From Girardinichthys multiradiatus (taxonomy: Eukaryota > Chordata > Actinopteri > Cyprinodontiformes > Goodeidae): a DNA stretch of 64,000 bases. The notes under the pieces were generated by a model, which was not told the DNA's origin, searched no databases, and saw nothing but the letters and a program-made list of their open reading frames with translations. A program made the translations under genes and the position numbers. The number at the start of each line of letters is the position of its first letter. Within the stretch, counting starts at the first letter, position 1. Below are positions 57,045 through 64,000 of the stretch, one piece after another. The stretch is taken from contig NC_061804.1 of NCBI RefSeq assembly GCF_021462225.1, forward strand, positions 15,620,005 to 15,684,004, given 5' to 3'.

Positions 57045-59405
57045 ATGCTTAGGCTGGCTCTAGGGACGTGGAATGTCACCTCGCTGGGGGGGAAGGAGAG
57101 ATATCGACTAGAAATAGTCGGGCTTGCCTCCACGCACAGCGTGGGCTCTGGAACCCATCTCCTTGAGAGGGGTTGGACTCTGTTCTACTCTGGAGTGGCC
57201 CACGGGGAGAGGCGGCAGGCTGGTGTGGGTTTGCTTGTTGCCCCCCAGCTCAGCCGTCTCGTGTTGGGGTTTACCCCAGTGGATGAGAGGGTCGTATCCC
57301 TGCGCCTTCGGGTTGGGGAGAGGTCTCTGACTATCATTTCAGCCTATGGGCCGAGTGGCAGTGCAGAGTACCCGGCCTTCTTGGCGTCCCTGTCGGGGGT
57401 GCTGGATAGTGCCCTTCCCGGGGACTCCATTATTCTGCTGGGGGACTTCAACGCCCACGTGGGGAACGACAGTGACACCTGGAGAGGCGTGATCGGGAGG
57501 AATGGCCTCCCCGATCTGAATCTGAGTGGTGTTTTGTTATTGGACTTCTGTGCTAGTCACGGATTGTCCATAACGAACACCATGTTCAAACATAAGGGTG
57601 TCCATCAGTGGACTTGGCACCAGGACACCCTAGGCAGGAGGTCGATGATCGACTTTGTTGTCGTATCATCAGATCTTCGGCCGCATGTTTTGGACACTCG
57701 GGTGAAGAGAGGGGCTGAGCTGTCCACTGATCATCACCTGGTGGTGAGTTGGATCCGCTGGAGGAGGAGAAAGCCCGTAGCTGTGGCCGTAAGGTCTGCG
57801 GTGCCTGTCGCGGCGGCAATCCCAGAACCCGGTGGTGGACACCGGCAGTAAGGGATGCTGTTAAGCTGAAGAAGGAGTCCTATCGGCTGTGGTTGGCTTG
57901 TGGGACTCCTGAGGCGTCTGACGGGTACCGTGAGGCCACGCGTGCTGCGGGCCGGGCTGTGGCAGAGGCAAAAACTCGGGCCTGGGAAGAGTTCGGTGAG
58001 GCCATGGAGAAGGACTACCGGTTGGCCTCGAAGTGATTCTGGCAAACCGTCCGTCGCCTCAGGAGGGGAAAGCAGTGCTTTGCCAACACTGTTTACAGTG
58101 GGGGCTGGAGACTGCTGACCTCGACTGAGGACATTATCGGGCGGTGGAAGGAGTACTTCGAGGATCTCCTCAATCCTGCCATCACGCATTCCGTGGTGGA
58201 AACAGAGGCTGGGGACTCGGGGTCGGACTCTTTCATCACCCAGGCTGAAGTCACCGAGGTGGTTAAAAAGCTCCGCGGTGGCAGGGCTTCGGGGGTGGAT
58301 GAGATCCGCCCTGAGTACCTCAAGTCTCTGGATGTTGTAGGGCTGTCATGGTTGACACGTCTCTTCAACATTGCGTGGCGGTCAGGGACAGTGCCTCTGG
58401 ACTGGCAGACTGGGGTGGTGGTCCCCCTTCATAAGAAGGGGGACCGGAGGGTGTGTTCCAACTACAGGGGGATCCCACTCCTCAGCCTCCCTGGTAAGGC
58501 CTACGCCAGGGTATTGGAGAGGAGAGTCCGACCGATAGTCGAACCTGGGCTTCAGGAGGAGCAGTGTGGTTTTCGTCCCGGCCGTGGAACACTGGACCAG
58601 CTCTACACCCTCTACAGGGTGCTCGAGGGTTCATGGGAGTTTGCCCAACCGGTTCACATGTGTTTTGTGGACCTGGAGAAGGCATTCGACTGTGTCCCTC
58701 ATGATGCCCTGTGGGGGGGTGCTCCAGGAGTATGGAATCGGGGGCCCTTTACTAGGGGCCATCCGGTCCTTGTACGAGCGGAGCAGGAGTTTGGTCCGCA
58801 TTGCCGGCACTAAGTCGGACCTATTCCCAGTGCATGTTGGACTCCGGCAGGGCTGCCCTTTGTCACCGGTCCTGTTCATAACTTTTATGGACAGGATTTC
58901 TAGAGGCAGCCAAGGGCCGGAGGGGGTCGGGTTTGGGGACCAGTGGATTTCGTCTCTTCTTTTTGCAGATGACGTGGTCCTGCTGGCCCCCTCTAGCCAA
59001 GACCTACAGCATGCGCTGTGGCGGTTCGCAGCCGAGTGTGAAGCGGCTGGGATGAGGATCAGCTCCTTCAAGTCCGAGGCCATGGTACTTGACCGGAAAA
59101 GGGTGGCTTGTCCTCTTCAGGTTGGAGGGGAGTTCCTGCCTCAAGTGGAGGAGTTTAAGTATCTCGGGGTCTTGTTCATGAGTGAGGGAAGAATGGAGCG
59201 GGAGATCGACAGACGGATCGGTGCGGCTGCCACAGTAATGGGGGCGCTGTGCCGGTCCATTGTGGTGAAGAGAGAGCTGAGCCGAAAAGCAAAGCTCTCA
59301 ATTTACTGGTCGGTCTACGTTCCTACCCTCACTTATGGCCATGAACTTTGGGTCATGACCGAAAGAACGAGATCCCGGATACAAGCGGCTGAAATGAGCT
59401 TCCTC
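57045..59405 (+). pseudogene. LINE ORF2: APE endonuclease and reverse transcriptase, broken
   Basis: From ATG 57045: LGTWNVTSL (endonuclease start), [21 protein letters not shown] and [10 protein letters not shown], the metal-binding and catalytic motifs of an APE-type endonuclease, which would nick the target. A deletion/frame change near 57750-57770 removes part of the linker, and TGA at 58034-58036 interrupts the next frame. RT motifs follow: VVVPLHKKGDRRVCSNYRGI, QCGFRPGRGT, FVDLEKAFD. An extra base in the G-run at ~58711-58718 shifts the frame, then GLRQGCPLSPVLF, SLLFADDVVLL (catalytic Asp pair) and EEFKYLGVLF. The frame ends where the copy is truncated. The frame is open from 56760, but homology begins near residue 96 of it, so 57045 is preferred as start. 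Confidence 0.88.
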
Positions 59406-61277
59406 TGTAGGAATATTCAATTGATTCAGGAGTAGCCAAACCTCCAATGAGAGCAAAGGCTAAATGAATATTTTCAAAACTACAGAGGTGCAAGAACTTA
59501 TTAAACATGTGGGGATTTTTATGTTACTTTATTTCATGAAACCAACACGACAAACAAGAATATATCAATCTCCTTTTTTTCCCAAATGGTGTCTTGTTAT
59601 GCACAAAGCCACAAAGTCTTTGGGAGGATGAAACCTCATTAAAGCTACAAAAATTGCATGAGACAGCAAAGTGAAGCTTTCTTAAAGAAAGACTTTGAAG
59701 TCGAAGTGCAGAGGGACACACAGACACACACGAACACAGCTTTTAAAAATGTTAGCAAGTGGGAACAGCAAGCACTCAAACACATTCAAGTGAAGCCCCA
59801 AAAGCACAGAGAGCAGATTGGTGCACAAAAACAACTAAGCCCAACTAAGCAAAGGCTAAATGAATTCTGCAGTCCAGGACACTTGGGAACAGCGAGCCAG
59901 ATTATACTGCCAAGACAGAGGTGGTCTGGGTGAGAGAGACAGAGAGAAGGGAGGGACATACAAGAAAAGAAGAGGGACACTGGCATAAAGGAGGCAAAGG
60001 AAGCTGACAGCCCAGAAATAAATGACTAAACTTCAAAATGCTTCTCATCTTTCATATACCCGTAGACATTTCACCCACCCACAAAAAAATAAACAAACAA
60101 GCCCATGGAACAAAAGTATTGTGCCTCTCAGAGCAGCTCTTCATTAACAGTTTGGTTGTGTCTGTAGAATCATCCACTTCAAAGCTTTAGTTGAATCCTC
60201 CCACCATAAGGGAGAAAGAAAACAAGCCTTTGTCGGATAGTGGCCGCAAAGCATAATCCGAAAGGTATGATACAAAGAAGCCAGCAGGCCTTGCCTATCA
60301 TTTAATACTGGATTTAATGTGAGATGCTAAACTGAAGGAGGGAAAGGTCTGCCGATAAAAACTGAAATGGTGCAGCATTATACCATAATATAAAAAAAAT
60401 GAAAATACAAGAAATGATCAGGTAGTTCCTTTTCCCTTCAAAAAGCAGATGAGGAATGAAAAGAGAAAAAGAGGGCTGACGTTAGAAGGTGATGTAAGCT
60501 TAATAAAAAAATTTACAAACAGGATTATTCAGCATGTCATCTTTTATATCTGCGTGCAAAATGTTTTATTTGACATTAAGAGGATTGACAGCATCCCCTG
60601 CTGGTGAGTGTTTTTGCCAGGTCTAACAAATGTGGATTACAAGCTATTTAAAATGGAGGAGGCAAAACAAGTCCCGATGCAGAGTTGCTCAAAATGGCCA
60701 AGTACCCTTTCAGAAAATGAAACCTTCATTTTTAAAGTGTACCACCATGACCTTCCTTTTGATTATTTCTTTAAAAGAAAGAAAGCTGTTTCTAATTCGA
60801 CAAGTAAGTGTGACAACTCAACAAGGAAGCCTGTATAACAACTGGCAAGGGAATTCCAAATGTTAACTCCTCGTACAGAGCATGATGTTTATCCCAGAGC
60901 CATTTTACATAAAAGCACTTTATAATTCCCACTGGATGCTCCACGACTTACTGAACCTTAAGAAGAACAGAAAGGTCACTGAGTACCACAGGAGCCTCAC
61001 TTTATAAACAATTAATATGTATAAGACATAAAAATGTAATATAATGCAAAATAGTCATTTTTTCTTTGTTGTCAGGCAACCTGTTAGTGGTTGAGCAAAT
61101 CCAATGAACTGAACAATGATTGCCATGTTAAAGTCCAAAACGGAAAATTAATAGACAAGAGTGGTTGATATTTTGAATCAAAGATGTAAAAAAGAGCTGT
61201 TGGAAGCTACATTTAAAACCAGATATTTTAATAAACTGTAGAGAAAGACACAGGACCTTTTTTCCCACCATCTGACA
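59406..61277. other. No recognised gene or repeat
   Basis: Frames such as 59658-59933 and 60608-60838 show no domain. Repeated purine-rich and CA-rich patches only. Confidence 0.45.
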
Positions 61278-62658
61278 TTAACCCTTTATGACTGGCGGGG
61301 GCGCCGGCACTCCCATTTGCAAATCTATTTTTAAATGCCTGTGGAATTGCAACCAAATAAGATATAGCAATATTTTTTTTTTTTTTGCAAATTGAACTGA
61401 AAAGTTAAATTTAAATATTCTACTCACAATGTGTCCCAGAGCACTGTTTTTTTTATCTCCAGAACTTTTGGCAGAAAACCAGTAAAAAGTGCAAATAACA
61501 AATATTATAATCCAGACCACTGTGTGCTTCCTACATCGGAATATGCGTGATGACATTGCAGGATGAACTATCACATGGTTTTCTTGCACAACCAAGCCTG
61601 CAACAACCAGATGTGGTATCATTTCAATCTGAAAAGACTCAAAGAAAAGGGACGGCAATTAAAAACGTTTTAATGATGTGAAATTACATGGTTATATCTT
61701 TGGTGCTCGGACTTGGGAGGAAGACAAGAATGCTGAGAATGACATGAGTTAAGATGAACATCTCCGGGAGGAGATGGGAAGGAAAATGGTGGAGGAGGGA
61801 TGTCCTCAGCTGACAAGCGAGGATGAACACAGCTGAAGGTCCTTTAAAAGCAAGGCATCAGAAGGTGATTGGATGGAGAATCAGGCGGACAGGATGCTGA
61901 TTGAAAGGCAGGGAGATGCTCAGGAGAGTCATTGGAAGGTGGAGGCGGTGAAGGTGAGAATTTCATTCTGAATTTTTGGCTAAACTCAATTTCACGGGTC
62001 TTTTTTCCCAGGAGTTATGCTTTTTCCGTGGTAAACTTTGCATGCTCTTCCGCTTTTGTCTTTTTTTAGTATTTGTTCCTCTTTTACAAACACACAGACA
62101 CACACCAGACACTCAACACACACTTACACACCCGCACACACTTTACGGAGCCATAAAAAGCAGGAAGCGCCAAACGATATTTTACCTCGCTCAAAGCTTT
62201 GGAGCTTATTACTGGAACTTATTAAGGCAGGGATTCTTTCCACTCATCTGGTCTGGATTTTATTGACGAGATAGATCCTTCCTATGACATGTATGCATAT
62301 GTTTATGAAGTCTTACTTTTTTCTGAGTTAGAGAAAACTGAGGAGAATATACAATTGAAAGAATTTCACCTTACGCATCATTATTTAATTATTCAAGTGA
62401 TGGGCACCTCTAAGACACAGTGTAACATTTTCTCTGTGCAGTGTTGATGATGAGGAGGAAGAACAGACCTCCCACTCCCCTGAGGCACCCACTGCTCTGG
62501 AGAGAGGTAAAGGGAGGGGAAGGAGTCAACCTTCAGGAAAGAGGAGATGCAACAGTCGTTCCATTGGCAAGCAAGTAATTGAGGACAGGAACTGTCACAA
62601 GGGCTACCACAGCTCCACTGGTCAAATTGAAAGCCTTTGTTTGACTCTGTGCCTGTGA
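61278..62658 (+). other. Possible piggyBac-type 5' half (speculative)
   Basis: TTAA (61278-61281) followed by CCCTTTATGACTGGCGGG resembles a piggyBac-type terminus, which inserts at TTAA. About 1.1 kb on, a plus frame gives DFIDEIDPSYDM (~62250), and after an acceptor-like TTTTCTCTGTGCAG (ending 62441) an open stretch 62443-62658 encodes 71 residues with an acidic patch (DDEEEE) then a basic patch (KGRGRSQPSGKRR). Acidic N-termini are common in piggyBac proteins. No opposite terminus or catalytic region was found. Confidence 0.2.
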
Positions 62659-62859
62659 TTGCACTATTGTAAATAGTTTTTTGATGTTCATGTTGTCCTT
62701 TTTGCATTCAGCTTTTTTGTATCTTGATAGAAAATATTATTTGAATTTGTGTCCATCTGTTCTAATGTTTCAACATTAGAATTGTTTTGCTTTTTTAACT
62801 TTGAAAATGTTCATACATTTACTTAGTATTTGATAGAATTGCATATTAAACTGTAAGAC

Positions 62860-63403
62860 TTGGGTCAAATGCTTTGGTACACTTCCCCTAGCTTGCTGGA
62901 ATTTTGGTCCATTCCTCCTAAAAAGAACTAGCGTAACCGAGTCAGGTTTGAAGACACATTAGATGCTTTGCACCACAAATGTAAAATGGAATCAGGGATC
63001 AGGGCTTTGTGGTGGTCACTTCAAAAAATTGATGTTGTTGTCCTTAAATCAGTGTTTAACTCATTTGTCTGTATGCCAAGGGTCATTGTCCATGTGTAAG
63101 GTCCATATGTGAACAAGCTTTAACTTCGTGGCTGATGTCTTGAGATTTTGCTAGAATATATCCATATAATACTTTTTCCTCATGATACCATCTATTTTGT
63201 GAAATGCACCTGTTCCTCCTGCACCAAAACACACACAACATGATGCTGCCACCCCTGTACTTTACAAGTGGGATGGCATTCTCACACTAAGAAGTTTCCC
63301 TCTTTTTTCTTCCAAATGTAACAAAGATCACTACAGCCAAACAATTCTGTTTCTGTTTTTTCAGACCATAGGACATGTTCCCAAAAGTTGAGCCCATGTC
63401 GGT
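62860..63403 (-). pseudogene. Tc1-like transposase remnant
   Basis: Plus-strand text GCTTGCTGGAATTTTGGTCC, GTCATTGTCCATGTGTAAGG, CATGATGCTGCCACCCC and CAGACCATAGGACATG are the antisense of Tc1-like SPDLNP-flanking, second-Asp (…DNDPK-type), GGGSIM and first-Asp (WSDE-type) segments, in the expected reverse order. Frames are broken throughout. Confidence 0.7.
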
Positions 63404-64000
63404 AATTCAATTAAATTCAATTCAGTTTATTTATATAGCGCCAATTCACAAAACATGTCGTCTCAAGGCACTTCACAAAGTCAGGTACATACATTCCAAT
63501 TAATCCTAATCATTGAACAGTGCAGTCAGATTCAGTTATTTATTCAAATTGGATTAAAAGTTTTTCTGTCTAAGGAAACCCAGCAGATAGCATCCAGTCA
63601 GTGACTTGTAGCATTCCCTCCTCCCGGATGAGCATGTAGAGACTATGGACAGTCACTGGCATTGACTGTGCAGCAATCCCTCAAACTGAGCATGCATGTA
63701 GCGACAGTGGAGAGGAAAAACTCCCTTTTAACAGGAAGAAACTTCCAGCAGAACCAGGCTCAGTGTGAGCGGCCATCTGCCATGACCGACCGGGGGTTTG
63801 ATAGAACAGAGCAGAGACACAAAGAGAACAATGAACCACTGATCCAGGAGTCCTTTCTATGTGAAGGAAAAGTAAATGTTAATGGATAGTCGTTTTACCT
63901 AGAAAGAAAGAACAGATCAACTCTGAGCCAGTTTTCAAGGTTAGAGTCTGAAAGAGAGCACATAGAGTTAGTCACAGTAAAAGCTCAGTCAATTGCCATG
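63404..64000 (-). mobile_element. Dispersed AATTC-tail retroposon-like repeat
   Basis: Begins with AATTCAATTAAATTCAATTC, then TTTATTTATATAGCGCCAATTC, AAGGCACTTCACAAAG and later AGGAAAAACTCCCTTTTAACAGGAAG. It runs on to at least ~63890 and probably to the window end. The simple-repeat end is shared with the 46-bp insertion at 27280-27325, which suggests that this is the 3' tail of a minus-oriented retroposon. Class not determined; the plus frame 63662-63889 is probably not coding. Confidence 0.55.

Larger units (their letters stand above)
56617..59405 (+). mobile_element. RTE-like LINE, 5' end present, 3' end missing
   Basis: Starts at a structured 5' end (AACCCCTCC...), passes a GC-rich leader, an endonuclease and RT domains, and breaks off abruptly at GAAATGAGCTTCCTC inside the coding region. 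The following text is unrelated. Base composition (GC-rich) contrasts sharply with the AT-rich flanks. Confidence 0.88.

Noticed and set aside
62080..62146. CA-rich tract as a possible CRISPR or tandem array
   Set aside because: Irregular ACACAC/CACACA simple repeat without spacers.

Overview
This window reads as intergenic DNA of a teleost (ray-finned, probably percomorph) fish. The evidence is the repeat content: Tc1-like transposons of several fish types, a Sushi-type Ty3/Gypsy chromovirus, L2-like and RTE-like LINEs, a tRNA-derived SINE, a piggyBac remnant and an endogenous retrovirus. I find no convincing host gene, no functional tRNA or rRNA and no CRISPR array. Nearly every credible long reading frame belongs to a mobile element, and almost all carry stops, frameshifts or deletions.

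Layout. 1-4230: Sushi-type LTR retrotransposon, 5' LTR cut by the window edge, gag-pol broken. 5101-6494, 34512-37446 and 51377-52617: three solo LTRs of one family, each with its own 4-bp target duplication. 7487-7972: solo LTR of the family that also forms a complete 7.4-kb provirus at 14316-21750 (minus strand, tRNA-Tyr-type primer site, 5-bp duplication). 8212-9000 and 56617-59405: RTE-like LINE copies. 10427-11258 and 30553-31478: L2-like LINE 3' ends. 23260-24338: Tc1-type miniature element split by a 752-bp solo LTR. 28766-30396, 39642-40902, 40911-42125 and 42476-46866: four Tc1-like elements with both ends preserved. 42165-47990: a stack of a piggyBac-like remnant, a Tc1 copy, a solo LTR and an I-type LINE, each inside the previous one. 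54051-55320: terminal-inverted-repeat element with a possible YqaJ-type accessory ORF. 63404-64000: dispersed retroposon-like repeat.

The main interest is structural. Target duplications fix the order of nested insertions. Two LTR elements have almost identical LTRs but badly damaged interiors. One solo LTR contains about 1.4 kb of foreign sequence flanked by a 74-bp direct duplication, too long for a normal target site. One otherwise nearly full-length Tc1 transposase lacks its first catalytic Asp. The genes do not form a pathway; each element encodes, or once encoded, its own mobility functions.
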